Shown piece after piece: positions 27,393 through 35,913 of a DNA stretch of 64,000 nt; position 1 is the stretch's first letter, and each line of letters starts with the position of its first letter. The stretch covers positions 1-64,000 of the forward strand of contig NZ_CAMCVG010000002.1 in NCBI RefSeq assembly GCF_945881795.1, in the 5' to 3' direction. The stretch comes from Rhodoferax sp. OV413 (lineage in GTDB: Bacteria > Pseudomonadota > Gammaproteobacteria > Burkholderiales > Burkholderiaceae_C). Below the pieces are notes generated by a model, which was given only the letters and a program-made list of their open reading frames with translations, was not told the origin of the DNA and did no database searches. A program made the position numbers and the translations under genes.

Positions 27393-28688
27393 TCAGCGGC
27401 CCAACACGAAGTTGGGGAGCCACAAGGAGAACGCCGGGACGTAGGTGACCAGCATCATGCAAGCCAGCAGGGCGCCGTAAAACGGCAGGATGGATCGCAT
27501 GACCTGCCCTATCGAAATGCCACCGATGGCGCAGCCCACCGCCTGGGTTGTCCCCACGGGAGGGGTGTTCAGACCGAGTGCGCAGTTGAGCAAAATCACC
27601 ACACCGAATTGGGTCGGGTCCATGCCGAATTTCTGGGCAATCGGCAGGAAGATGGGCGTGCAGATCAGCAGCGTGGGCGCCATGTCCAGAAAAGTACCCA
27701 GTACGAACAACGCGATGTTGATCATCAGGAAAATCATCCAGGGGCTTTGGGTAATGGTTCCCATCAACTCGCCGGTGCGCTCGGGCACGTCATACATCGC
27801 CAGGAAGTAACCGAAAGCGCTGGAAATTCCGATCAGGAACAGCACCACACCGGTGGTCTTGCTCGCCTTAGCGCAGGACTTGATGAAGTCGTTCCACGAT
27901 AAGGACCGGTAAGCGACCGCAGTGATCAGAAGCGCCCAAAGTACAGCAGTGGCAGCGGACTCGGTGGCAGTGAAAACGCCTGACAAGATCCCCACCAGAA
28001 TGATGACCACGATCAGCAAGCCCGGCAGTGCAGCGATGAAGCTATTGAACACTTCACCCCAGCCTGGGAAGACACCGCGGGTGGGGTAACCGCGCTTGAT
28101 GGCCACACCGTAGGCAGCCAGCAAGTTCAGGGCGGTCAGCAACAGGGCTGGCACTACGCAGGCGAGCATCATGTTCAGCACGCTCACTGACGCGATGCCT
28201 GCTGTGGCCAAGGTGTACAAAATCAGGTTGTGGCTGGTAGGCATCAGGGCACCGACCAGCGAGGCGTGGGTCGTCACGTTCACCGCGTAGTCGGTGTCGT
28301 AGCCTTCCTTCTTCATGAGCGGAATCATCACAGAGCCCATGGCGGACACGTCTGCCACTGGTGATCCCGCGACCCCGCCGAACAAGGTGCAACCTACCAC
28401 GTTGGACATACCCAAACCGCCGCGCACATGGCCAACCAAGCTGTTGGCAAAGCGCACGATGCGGTGTGCGATGCCGCCGTGCAGCATCAACTCACCGGCA
28501 AAGATGAAAAACGGAATCGCCAGGAAGGAGAACACCTGCATGCCTCCCACCATCTTCTGGAACACCACGGCTACCGGCAATCCGGCGGTGATGATGGTGG
28601 CGACAGACGCGAGTCCGACCGCGAATCCTACGGGCACCCCAATGATCAACAGCAAGCCGAAGCTCACACCCAAAACAGTCAGTTCCAT
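27393..28688 (-). CDS. dctM: TRAP transporter large permease subunit (DctM)
   Basis: 431-residue polytopic protein with about 12 hydrophobic segments. DctM signatures include LGVSFGLLLIIGVPVGFAVG, IPFFIFAGELMLHGGIAHR, GCTLFGGVAGSPVADVSAMG and LNCALGLNTPPVGTTQAVGC. Forms the sodium-driven channel part of a TRAP transporter with DctQ, whose gene overlaps it by 10 bp, and DctP. The ligand is probably an aldarate or uronate, given the operon. Confidence 0.93.
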   Translation of the reverse strand: MELTVLGVSFGLLLIIGVPVGFAVGLASVATIITAGLPVAVVFQKMVGGMQVFSFLAIPFFIFAGELMLHGGIAHRIVRFANSLVGHVRGGLGMSNVVGCTLFGGVAGSPVADVSAMGSVMIPLMKKEGYDTDYAVNVTTHASLVGALMPTSHNLILYTLATAGIASVSVLNMMLACVVPALLLTALNLLAAYGVAIKRGYPTRGVFPGWGEVFNSFIAALPGLLIVVIILVGILSGVFTATESAATAVLWALLITAVAYRSLSWNDFIKSCAKASKTTGVVLFLIGISSAFGYFLAMYDVPERTGELMGTITQSPWMIFLMINIALFVLGTFLDMAPTLLICTPIFLPIAQKFGMDPTQFGVVILLNCALGLNTPPVGTTQAVGCAIGGISIGQVMRSILPFYGALLACMMLVTYVPAFSLWLPNFVLGR

Positions 28689-29167
28689 GCCGGCACCACT
28701 TCCTTGCCCTGAATGAGGGCGATCACATGTTCAATCGTAAAAAGCACCACCAGCACGCCGGCGATGATGAGTGGCACGTAGTCCATGCTGGAGGGGATGG
28801 GGAGCATAGGCTTCTGGTCGTTCCATTTGAGGGCTGCCCAGATGTAGCCGTTGTAGGCCATCAGTGCGCCGAAAGTGCCCACCAGGATGTGGATCAGGAT
28901 TTCCAGCTTCAGGCGCAGGCGCTCTGGCAGCAGGCTGATGATGGAATCCATGCCGATATGGCCGGCATCTCGCACGCCGACGGCCACGCCCAGCGCGGTG
29001 ATGTAGAGCACGAGCAGCAAGGCCAATGCCTCTGCCCAGGTGGGGGTGTCGTTAAAAACATAGCGCCCGATAACCTGGTATTGCACGCAGGCGATGAGCA
29101 CGATGAGGCCCACTACCGCAAGCATCAGACTAAGCTTGGATAGCGTGGCACAGAAGCGGGTGTACAT
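28679..29167 (-). CDS. dctQ: TRAP transporter small permease subunit (DctQ)
   Basis: 162 residues with four hydrophobic segments and the DctQ pattern RYVFNDTPTWAEALALLLVLYITALG and GVRDAGHIGMDSI. Partner of the DctM protein. It is separated from the upstream dctP by a strong hairpin, and its stop overlaps the dctM start. Confidence 0.9.
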   Translation of the reverse strand: MYTRFCATLSKLSLMLAVVGLIVLIACVQYQVIGRYVFNDTPTWAEALALLLVLYITALGVAVGVRDAGHIGMDSIISLLPERLRLKLEILIHILVGTFGALMAYNGYIWAALKWNDQKPMLPIPSSMDYVPLIIAGVLVVLFTIEHVIALIQGKEVVPAWN

Positions 29168-29180
29168 GGGGGGCTCCGGT

Positions 29181-29216
29181 GAAGAAAGAAAACCTCCCGG
29201 CCCTCAGGCCGGGAGG
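29181..29216 (-). terminator. Intra-operon terminator/stabiliser between dctP and dctQM
   Basis: On the minus strand a perfect 10-bp stem (CCTCCCGGCC / GGCCGGGAGG, 4-nt loop) is followed by TTTTCTTTCTTC. It lies 15 bp after the dctP stop and before dctQ. Such sites let binding-protein mRNA accumulate above permease mRNA (family knowledge). Confidence 0.85.
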
Positions 29217-29231
29217 TGGCACAGACGCGAA

Positions 29232-30200
29232 TTACTTCGTGTCTTGCACGGCCTTCACGAGACGCTTCATGTCAGGGGTGTTCGCGAACTTGTCGTAGAC
29301 GGGACCCATCACGTCCTGGAAGGACTTTTTGTCCACTTCCACGATCTCGACACCTGCAGCCTTCACCATGTCGAATTCTTTCTTCTCATAGGCCGCCCAG
29401 GCGGTGCGGTTGAAAGCGACCGATGCCTTGGCCGCTGCACGGACTTGGTCCTGCTCGGCTTTGGGCAACTTATCCCAGGCAATCTTGGAGAACAAGAGTA
29501 CTTCGGGAGCCATGGAGTGTTCGGTCTTGTTATAGAACTTGGCCACTTCAAAGTGGCGGCTGCCTGAGCCGTAAGAAGGGTAGTTGTTTTCAGCAGCGTC
29601 AATGATGCCGGTCTTCAGGGCAGTCATTACCTCACCAAAAGGCATGGGGGTAGGGTTGGCGCCCATGGCAGCTGTGAGTGCCACCCACAGGTCGGACTGC
29701 TGTACGCGGATTTTCAGGCCCTTGGTGTCGGCCACCGACTTGATGGGCTTCTTGCTGTAGATGGAGCGCGCGCCGGAATCGTAGTAGGCCAGCAGCACAA
29801 AGCCTTGTGCTTCGCAGTCCTTGGCGATTTCTTCACCGATAGGGCCGTCCAGCACTTTGTGCAGGTGGTCGACCGAGCGGAACAAGAAGGGCAGCACCGG
29901 AATGTTGGTCTTGGCGCAGACCGAGTTCATGGGACTGATGTTCACGCGCACCATGTCCAGCGCGCCGATCTTCACCTGGTCAATGGTTTCTTTTTCGGTG
30001 CCCAAGGCACCTTTGTTGAACACCTTGATGCTGTGCTTGCCGCCGGTTGCTTTTTTGAGCTCTTCACTCATGAACTTGACGGCGGTGACGGTGGGGTAGT
30101 CGTCCGAGTTATGGATGTCGGCGGACTTGAATTCAACGGCTTGGGCGGTCAGGCTCAAGGCAGCCGCTGCAGCGGCCAGAAGGGTAGGTACCAGTTTCAT
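29232..30200 (-). CDS. dctP: TRAP transporter substrate-binding protein DctP (intact)
   Basis: 322-residue periplasmic protein with a signal peptide ([21 protein letters not shown]) and the DctP features [42 protein letters not shown] and the ligand-binding Arg region. Its end ([18 protein letters not shown]) is typical. It heads the dctPQM set in the aldarate operon. The broken dctP at 22004-22982 has similar motifs and may be an older paralogue. Confidence 0.93.
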   Translation of the reverse strand: MKLVPTLLAAAAAALSLTAQAVEFKSADIHNSDDYPTVTAVKFMSEELKKATGGKHSIKVFNKGALGTEKETIDQVKIGALDMVRVNISPMNSVCAKTNIPVLPFLFRSVDHLHKVLDGPIGEEIAKDCEAQGFVLLAYYDSGARSIYSKKPIKSVADTKGLKIRVQQSDLWVALTAAMGANPTPMPFGEVMTALKTGIIDAAENNYPSYGSGSRHFEVAKFYNKTEHSMAPEVLLFSKIAWDKLPKAEQDQVRAAAKASVAFNRTAWAAYEKKEFDMVKAAGVEIVEVDKKSFQDVMGPVYDKFANTPDMKRLVKAVQDTK

Positions 30201-30229
30201 GATGTCTCCTCTATGGGATTGGTTGGGGG

Positions 30230-31144
30230 TTAACGGACGGGAAAACGGGAAAACAAAGGTTCAGGCAAGCCCTGTACACCGGGATCAAGCACAACGACTG
30301 CGCCGTCGAAAGTGGCATCAAAGCCATCAACGGGTATCGGCGGGCGGATGGATGACACTAGAAGGTGGCGTAATTCGGGGCCGCCAAAGCAGCACATGGA
30401 GGGCTTGCTCATGGGCACATGGATCGATTCCAGCAAATCGCCATGGCGGCTGAAGCGGTGCACCTGGCCCGCGTCATTTCCACAGATCCAGTAGCAGCCT
30501 TGCGTATCCATGGCCGCACCGTCCGGCCGACCGGGGAGTGGCTTCATGTCCACCAGCAGTTCGGCAGGGCCCCAGTTGCCGCTTTCCAGCACGAAGTCGT
30601 GTTTGTAGATTTTTTGCTCGCTCGGGTGGGAGTCGGAAAGGTAGGCGGTACGGTTGTCCGGGCTGAAAGCCATGCCGTTGGCGGTAATGAACCCCTTTTT
30701 CACGGGGCCTTGGAGCCCGCGCTCATCCAGACAATAAATCCCACCAGCCTTGCTGGAGAGGCCCATGTTGCGCACCATGGTGCTGATCCAGAAACGGCCC
30801 GAAGCGTCGCATCGCCCGTCATTGAAGCGCATATCACTCTCAGGGTGATTGATCGACGCCAGTTGCTCGACCGCGACATCGGGCGCTGTCAGCAAGCGCA
30901 CTTCGAAGACGCCACTCTCCATGGCTGCAATGACGGTGCCCCGGTCGCTCAGTGCAATACAACCTACCCGCTCCTGTAGCTGCCAGGTCTGGCGGCTGCG
31001 CGTTTGCCAATCCTGTCGGTGCAGTCTCTGTCCCTCGATGTCTACCCAATAGAGCGCCTGTTCCGCCACCGACCACACAGGGCTCTCGCCCACGGCGTCG
31101 CGGGAATCACTGAAAAGAGCAGCTTTGCTCACGGTAGTTGTCAT
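30230..31144 (-). CDS. SMP-30/gluconolactonase family lactonase
   Basis: 304-residue six-bladed propeller lactonase. Metal ligands fit [20 protein letters not shown] (Glu near residue 19), [18 protein letters not shown] (Asn near 108), the [19 protein letters not shown] block and a later Asp in [15 protein letters not shown]. It probably opens the aldarolactone formed by the uronate dehydrogenase encoded 14 bp upstream. Substrate is inferred from that neighbour; gluconolactone or arabinonolactone are alternatives. Confidence 0.88.
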   Translation of the reverse strand: MTTTVSKAALFSDSRDAVGESPVWSVAEQALYWVDIEGQRLHRQDWQTRSRQTWQLQERVGCIALSDRGTVIAAMESGVFEVRLLTAPDVAVEQLASINHPESDMRFNDGRCDASGRFWISTMVRNMGLSSKAGGIYCLDERGLQGPVKKGFITANGMAFSPDNRTAYLSDSHPSEQKIYKHDFVLESGNWGPAELLVDMKPLPGRPDGAAMDTQGCYWICGNDAGQVHRFSRHGDLLESIHVPMSKPSMCCFGGPELRHLLVSSIRPPIPVDGFDATFDGAVVVLDPGVQGLPEPLFSRFPVR

Positions 31145-31158
31145 GTGTGGCCAGTGAC

Positions 31159-31992
31159 TCAGGGTTTTTTTCCGGGCAAGTGGGTCGTCATCGGCTCGCC
31201 CTGGAACAAGAAGCCGCCGCCCTGGTAGATCACGGCCGGATCAGTCACATCGGGTTCGGGTGTCCGGGCGTAGACAGCCTCGCGGAACGGGTCAGAGCTG
31301 TCCTGCGGCACGTAGCCCACGTGGCGGGCCGCGCTGTTGTCGTACCAAGTGACCGCGTTATCCGACATGCCGAAAATCGCGGTGTGACCCAGTACGGGGG
31401 TGGTCAGGCATGCAGTTACCAGGCGGTGCAGGTCGTCAAAGCTCAGCCAGCTCGCCAGCATGCGGCGGTCGCGTGGTTCTGCAAACGAAGAGCCGATGCG
31501 TACGCAGGCTGTCTCAATCCCGTAGCGGTCAAAGTACATGCGTGACAGGTCTTCACCAAAAGCCTTGCTCACGCCATACAGGCTGTCCGGACGGGCAGGG
31601 TGGTTCAGGGTGATGGTTTCACTTTGCTTGTAGTAGCCGGTCACGTGGTTGGAGCTGGCGAACACCACACGCTTCACTCCATGCTTGCGTGCTGCTTCGT
31701 ACAAGTTGTAAACGCCGAGGATGTTGGCTTGCAGAATGGGCTCGAACGGGCCTTCCACGGATATGCCGCCGAAATGCACGATGGCGTTCACGCCCTTCAC
31801 CATGGCGTCCACGGCTGAGGCGTCTGCCAGGTCTGCCAGCATCAATTCTTCACCAGCGCGAGCGGGGCCGAAATCGCTCCGGTCGGAGAGCCGCAAGACC
31901 TCGCAATTGGCCTTCAAACGATCGCGCATTGCGGTGCCCAAGCCGCCTGCGGCGCCGGTCATCAGCAAAGTGTGGTGTACTTTGATTGTCAT
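31159..31992 (-). CDS. udh: NAD-dependent uronate dehydrogenase (extended SDR)
   Basis: Oxidises D-galacturonate or D-glucuronate to the aldarolactone. The 277-residue protein has a Rossmann motif TGAAGGLGTAMRDRL, IVHFGGISVEGPFEPILQANI, VFASSNHVTGYYKQ and the catalytic YGVSK near residue 136; the Ser-Tyr-Lys pattern agrees with known Udh. It is the first gene of the minus-strand aldarate operon and diverges from the GntR regulator gene. The operon runs to the broken dctP with short gaps. Confidence 0.9.
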   Translation of the reverse strand: MTIKVHHTLLMTGAAGGLGTAMRDRLKANCEVLRLSDRSDFGPARAGEELMLADLADASAVDAMVKGVNAIVHFGGISVEGPFEPILQANILGVYNLYEAARKHGVKRVVFASSNHVTGYYKQSETITLNHPARPDSLYGVSKAFGEDLSRMYFDRYGIETACVRIGSSFAEPRDRRMLASWLSFDDLHRLVTACLTTPVLGHTAIFGMSDNAVTWYDNSAARHVGYVPQDSSDPFREAVYARTPEPDVTDPAVIYQGGGFLFQGEPMTTHLPGKKP

Positions 31993-32022
31993 GAAATAGA
32001 GAGATGAAATGTCAGTTGTGTG

Positions 32023-32033
32023 TTGTCTGATGT
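32023..32033 (+). promoter_or_regulatory. Candidate operator TTGTCTGATGT in the udh-gntR intergenic region
   Basis: Shares TTGT-x-TGATGT with the site at 32858-32868 upstream of gudD. It lies between the two divergent genes, where an autoregulating FadR/GntR protein would be expected to bind. Confidence 0.45.
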
Positions 32034-32077
32034 GTTAAATTGTGGTCATCGTCTCAGACCGCGTCAAGGATTTTTCC

Positions 32078-32857
32078 ATGGACCTAGTGCAAACCCCTAG
32101 AACAATTGCAGCGTCAAGCGCAACACCGGAGTCGGCCGATGCATTGCGCCCGCGCCGCTCCAAGGGCCTGGTGAATGAGGTGGTCGAAAGTCTGGCTGCC
32201 AGCATCCGCGAAGGCGCCATCAAACCCGGCGACAAATTGCCCACCGAGTCGGAAATCATGGGCCGTTTTGAGGTCAGTCGCACCGTGGTGCGTGAAGCCA
32301 TTTCGCGCCTGCAAGCCAACCGTCTGGTGGAGACCCGTCACGGTGTAGGCACCTTTGCACTCGCACCGCAAAGCAGTGGGAATTTCCAGATCGCTGATGT
32401 GGATTTCGCCACCGTCGCAGATGTGATTGCCCTGCTGGAGCTGCGGATTTCTTTGGAAACCGAAGCGGCGGGCCTGGCGGCACAACGCCGTACCGAAGCC
32501 AATTTGCAGGCCATGCAGGCTATGCTGGATGCGTTCCAGAAGTCGATCGAAGAAGACTCGGATGCGGTGCCTTCCGACTTCAGCTTTCACATGGAAGTTG
32601 CCAAGTCCACGGGTAACCGCCACTTTGCGGACCTTATGACCTACCTGGGCACCATGATCATTCCGCGCACCCGCATCAACACCGCCAGCAGTGCGCCGGA
32701 AGGGCGCTTGGCTTACCTGAAGCGGGTACATGGCGAACACGAATACATCTTCAATGCCATCCGCAATCATGACGGGGATGCGGCCCGCGCCGCCATGCGA
32801 ACCCATCTTGCTAACAGCAAGGACCGCTTGAGAAAGTCGCAGGTCGATGCGGTTTAG
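32078..32857 (+). CDS. FadR-subfamily GntR transcriptional regulator
   Basis: About 259 residues from an ATG preceded by AAGGA at 32066-32070. The winged HTH (IKPGDKLPTESEIMGRFEVSRTVVREAISRLQANRLVETRHGVGTF) is complete; the C-terminal FCD domain has the metal-type pattern with Asp and His (PSDFSFHMEVAKSTGN, VHGEHEYIFNAI). Placed between udh and gudD, it likely represses both and responds to an aldarate or uronate. Confidence 0.92.
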   Translation: MDLVQTPRTIAASSATPESADALRPRRSKGLVNEVVESLAASIREGAIKPGDKLPTESEIMGRFEVSRTVVREAISRLQANRLVETRHGVGTFALAPQSSGNFQIADVDFATVADVIALLELRISLETEAAGLAAQRRTEANLQAMQAMLDAFQKSIEEDSDAVPSDFSFHMEVAKSTGNRHFADLMTYLGTMIIPRTRINTASSAPEGRLAYLKRVHGEHEYIFNAIRNHDGDAARAAMRTHLANSKDRLRKSQVDAV

Positions 32858-32868
32858 TTGTATGATGT
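32858..32868 (+). promoter_or_regulatory. Candidate operator TTGTATGATGT upstream of gudD
   Basis: It begins directly after the regulator's TAG and lies about 60 bp before the gudD ATG. It differs from the site at 32023 by one base in eleven. The presence of the same word at both regulated promoters is the evidence. Confidence 0.45.
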
Positions 32869-32928
32869 CCTATATGTAAGGACGCCGTCCATCCTTCCAT
32901 TTCGAGCGCCCCGCTAAGGAGATTGACT

Positions 32929-34281
32929 ATGCCCCCGTCTGAAAAACCCTCTGTGCGCGGCGCCCCTGTGGTGACTGCGCTACGCGTCATTCCGGTTGCC
33001 GGCCATGACGGCATGCTGATGAACCTGAGTGGTGCCCACGCGCCCTTTTTTACCCGCAACATCGTCATCCTGACCGACAGCAGTGGCAACACCGGTGTGG
33101 GCGAAGCGCCCGGCGGCGAGAAGATCCGCCAGACGCTGGAAGATGCTGCCTCCTTGGTAGTGGGTCAATCCATCGGCAACTACAACGCCATCCTGAACCG
33201 CATGCGGGAAGCCTTTGCAGCCCGCGATAGCGAGGGTCGTGGCCTGCAGACCTTTGACCTGCGCGTGGCGATACACGCAGTGACCGCCGTGGAAAGTGCC
33301 TTGCTCGATTTGCTGGGTAAATTTCTGGGCGTTCCGGTGGCGGCCTTGCTGGGTGATGGCCAACAGCGCAGCAGCGTCGCGGTGCTGGGCTACCTGTTCT
33401 ATGTGGGCGACCGCCAGCAGACTGACTTGCCCTACATCAGCGAGCCGGATGAGGCCGACGACTGGAAGCGCCTGCGCCACGAAAAAGCCATGGACGCAGA
33501 CGGCGTGGTGCGCCTGGCCGAGGCCGCTTTTGCGCGCTACGGCTTTCAGGATTTCAAGCTCAAAGGCGGTGTGCTGCGCGGCGAAGAAGAGGTGGAGGCC
33601 ATCCGCGCTTTGCATGCCCGCTTCCCCCAAGCCCGCATCACCCTGGACCCGAACGGTGGATGGCTGTTGAATGACGCGGTTCGCCTGTGCCGCGACTTGC
33701 ATGGCGTGATGGCCTATGCCGAAGACCCCTGTGGTGCGGAAGGTGTGTTTTCGGGCCGTGAAGTCGTGGCCGAGTTCCGCCGCGCCACCGGCCTACCCAC
33801 TGCCACCAACATGATTGCCACCGACTGGCGCGAGCTGGCGCATTCGCTGGCCTTGCAGTCCGTGGACATTCCCCTGGCTGACCCGCATTTCTGGACCATG
33901 CAGGGTTCGGTGCGGGTGGCGCAGGTCTGCCAAACATGGGGACTGACTTGGGGTTCGCATTCCAACAACCACTTTGACGTGTCGCTGGCCATGTTCACCC
34001 ATGTGGCGGCCGCTGCACCGGGCAAGGTAACGGCCATTGATACGCACTGGATCTGGCAAGACGGCCAGCGCCTGACCACGGACCCACTACAGATTGTGGG
34101 CGGGCAAATTGCCGTGCCCACCACACCCGGTTTGGGAGTGGAGCTGGACATGGTCGAAGTGGATAAAGCCCACCAGCTCTACTTGCAGCACGGCCTGGGC
34201 GCGCGCAACGACGCGATGGCCATGCAGTACCTGATCCCCGGTTGGAAGTTCGACCCCAAGCGCCCCTGCCTCGTGCGTTGA
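32929..34281 (+). CDS. gudD: Glucarate dehydratase (enolase superfamily)
   Basis: Dehydrates D-glucarate to 5-keto-4-deoxyglucarate, the GarL substrate. The 450-residue protein has the enolase fold landmarks: N-terminal [15 protein letters not shown], the acid/base Lys region [12 protein letters not shown], metal-ligand segments [18 protein letters not shown] and NMIATDWRE, then [14 protein letters not shown] with the catalytic His. AAGGAG lies 7 bp before the ATG at 32929. It is on the plus strand, convergent with the deaminase. Confidence 0.95.
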   Translation: MPPSEKPSVRGAPVVTALRVIPVAGHDGMLMNLSGAHAPFFTRNIVILTDSSGNTGVGEAPGGEKIRQTLEDAASLVVGQSIGNYNAILNRMREAFAARDSEGRGLQTFDLRVAIHAVTAVESALLDLLGKFLGVPVAALLGDGQQRSSVAVLGYLFYVGDRQQTDLPYISEPDEADDWKRLRHEKAMDADGVVRLAEAAFARYGFQDFKLKGGVLRGEEEVEAIRALHARFPQARITLDPNGGWLLNDAVRLCRDLHGVMAYAEDPCGAEGVFSGREVVAEFRRATGLPTATNMIATDWRELAHSLALQSVDIPLADPHFWTMQGSVRVAQVCQTWGLTWGSHSNNHFDVSLAMFTHVAAAAPGKVTAIDTHWIWQDGQRLTTDPLQIVGGQIAVPTTPGLGVELDMVEVDKAHQLYLQHGLGARNDAMAMQYLIPGWKFDPKRPCLVR

Positions 34282-34286
34282 GGCTT

Positions 34287-34340
34287 GAATTGGCCTCTAG
34301 CGCCTGTAGATATTGCGCGAGTAGCTCCTATTTCAGGAGC
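34287..34340 (-). repeat. Dispersed ~54-bp repeat, copy 4, intergenic
   Basis: gaattggcctctagcgcctg through caggagc, in the gudD-deaminase convergent gap. The next 40 bp (aaattcgcgctattgccttt, then agctactgcg) look like a partial second copy. Confidence 0.7.
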
Positions 34341-34379
34341 AAATTCGCGCTATTGCCTTTAGCTACTGCGCAGGTGAGG

Positions 34380-35843
34380 TCAGTAGATGGCAGCCGTAGC
34401 CAGCTGCAGCGCCAGCCGGTTGTGGCGCTCCATCAGCGGGCCAAGGTCTACGGTTTCGAGATAGCCCTCGCGCACCACTACTTTGCCGTTGACGACCGTG
34501 TAGTCCGCCTGCGGGCTGGCGCACAGCAGCAGGCTGCCGACAGGGTCGTGCACCGCGCCACCGGCGAAGGCCAGTGTGTCCAAATCAAACAGTGCCAGGT
34601 CGGCGCACATGCCTACTGCCAGGTAGCCAATGTCTTTGCGGCCCAGCACCTGCGCGCCGCCCCGGGTGGCCACGCTCAGGGCATCCCGCGCGGTCATTTC
34701 GGCCGGGCCCAAATCGCAACCGAAGAAGGTGCGACGCTCGCCAGTGGGCAACACACGCTCCTCAGGCGGCTGCATGGCGCGGCCTACGCGGGCCAGCAGC
34801 AGGGCTTGGCGGGCTTCGTTCACCATGTGGGCCGCGTCACTGCTGGCGCTGCCGTCCACACCCAGGCCTACCGGCACGCCGGCGTTCAGCATTTTGCGTA
34901 TCGGCGCAATACCGCTGGCCAGGCGCATATTGCTGCAGGGGCAGTGCGCCACGCCGGTGCGACTCGCTGCAAACAGGCTGATGCCCTCGTCGTCCAGCTT
35001 GACGCAGTGGGCGTGCCACACGTCGTCGCCGAGCCAGCCCAGGTCTTGGGCGTATTGGGCGGGGGTGCAGCCGAATTTTTCGCGGCTGTAGGCGATGTCG
35101 TGGTCGTTTTCGGCCAGGTGGGTGTGAAGGCGTACGCCCTGCCCCTTGAAGCTGCGGGCCAGCAGGGCGGCTTCGCGCATCAGGTCGCGGCTCACGCTGA
35201 AAGGAGAGCAGGGCGCCAGCGCCACATTCAGCATGGAGCCCCAGCTTGCATCGTGGTGCTGCTCGATCAGCCGTTGGCTTTCTTTGAGAATGAAGTCTTC
35301 TTGTTCTACCACCCGGTCCGGAGGCAGGCCGCCTTGGCTCTGGCCCACGCTCATGCTGCCGCGGGTGGCTACGAAGCGCATGCCGATCTCGGCGGCCGCG
35401 CCAATGCTGTCGTCCAGCCGCACGCCGTTGGGGTAGATGTAGAGGTGGTCGCTGCTGGTGGTGCAGCCGCTCATCAGCAGTTCGGCCATAGCGATCTGGG
35501 TGCTCACCTGCACCATCTCGGGCGTAAGCCCGGCCCACAGGGGATAGAGCCCGCGCAGCCAGCCAAACAGCTCTGCGTTTTGCACCGCCGGAATCGCGCG
35601 GGTCAGACTCTGGTACATGTGGTGGTGGGTGTTGACCATGCCAGGCATCACCAGGTGGCGCCGCGCGTCAATCACCTCATCCGCTTCCAGCGCCCGCGCC
35701 GCAAGGCCGGTTGTCGGGCCGACATACGCAATGCGGTTGCCCTCGATATAGACCGAGGCGTCCCGCAGTTCGGTGGCCTGCGTGGGATCGGTGTGGTCCA
35801 TGGTGGCGACCGCGCGCGCGTTGTGAATCAGCAATGTGCCCAT
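34380..35843 (-). CDS. 8-oxoguanine deaminase / chlorohydrolase-type amidohydrolase
   Basis: 487-residue amidohydrolase from the ATG at 35843. Metal ligands are visible in VNTHHHMYQSLTRAIP near residue 68, HTHLAEND near 240, VWHAHCVKLDDEG near 270 and GLGVDGSASSDAA near 325. This subtype deaminates 8-oxoguanine or isocytosine-like bases, giving urate from 8-oxoguanine, which fits the surrounding purine genes. An atrazine-chlorohydrolase-like substrate is an alternative. Its 3' end is duplicated at 21.7 kb. Confidence 0.85.
   Translation of the reverse strand: MGTLLIHNARAVATMDHTDPTQATELRDASVYIEGNRIAYVGPTTGLAARALEADEVIDARRHLVMPGMVNTHHHMYQSLTRAIPAVQNAELFGWLRGLYPLWAGLTPEMVQVSTQIAMAELLMSGCTTSSDHLYIYPNGVRLDDSIGAAAEIGMRFVATRGSMSVGQSQGGLPPDRVVEQEDFILKESQRLIEQHHDASWGSMLNVALAPCSPFSVSRDLMREAALLARSFKGQGVRLHTHLAENDHDIAYSREKFGCTPAQYAQDLGWLGDDVWHAHCVKLDDEGISLFAASRTGVAHCPCSNMRLASGIAPIRKMLNAGVPVGLGVDGSASSDAAHMVNEARQALLLARVGRAMQPPEERVLPTGERRTFFGCDLGPAEMTARDALSVATRGGAQVLGRKDIGYLAVGMCADLALFDLDTLAFAGGAVHDPVGSLLLCASPQADYTVVNGKVVVREGYLETVDLGPLMERHNRLALQLATAAIY
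34401..34565 (-). repeat. Direct repeat, right copy (3' end of the deaminase gene)
   Basis: Partner of 21711-21875 in the same orientation. The distance between copies is 12,690 bp, which encloses all aldarate genes. Confidence 0.9.
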
Positions 35844-35913
35844 GACAATATTTTTCTCCAGCGCCGAGCGCCCGCAGATTTTGCGCCCAATTTCGCGCCA
35901 TGATGGAGCCACT

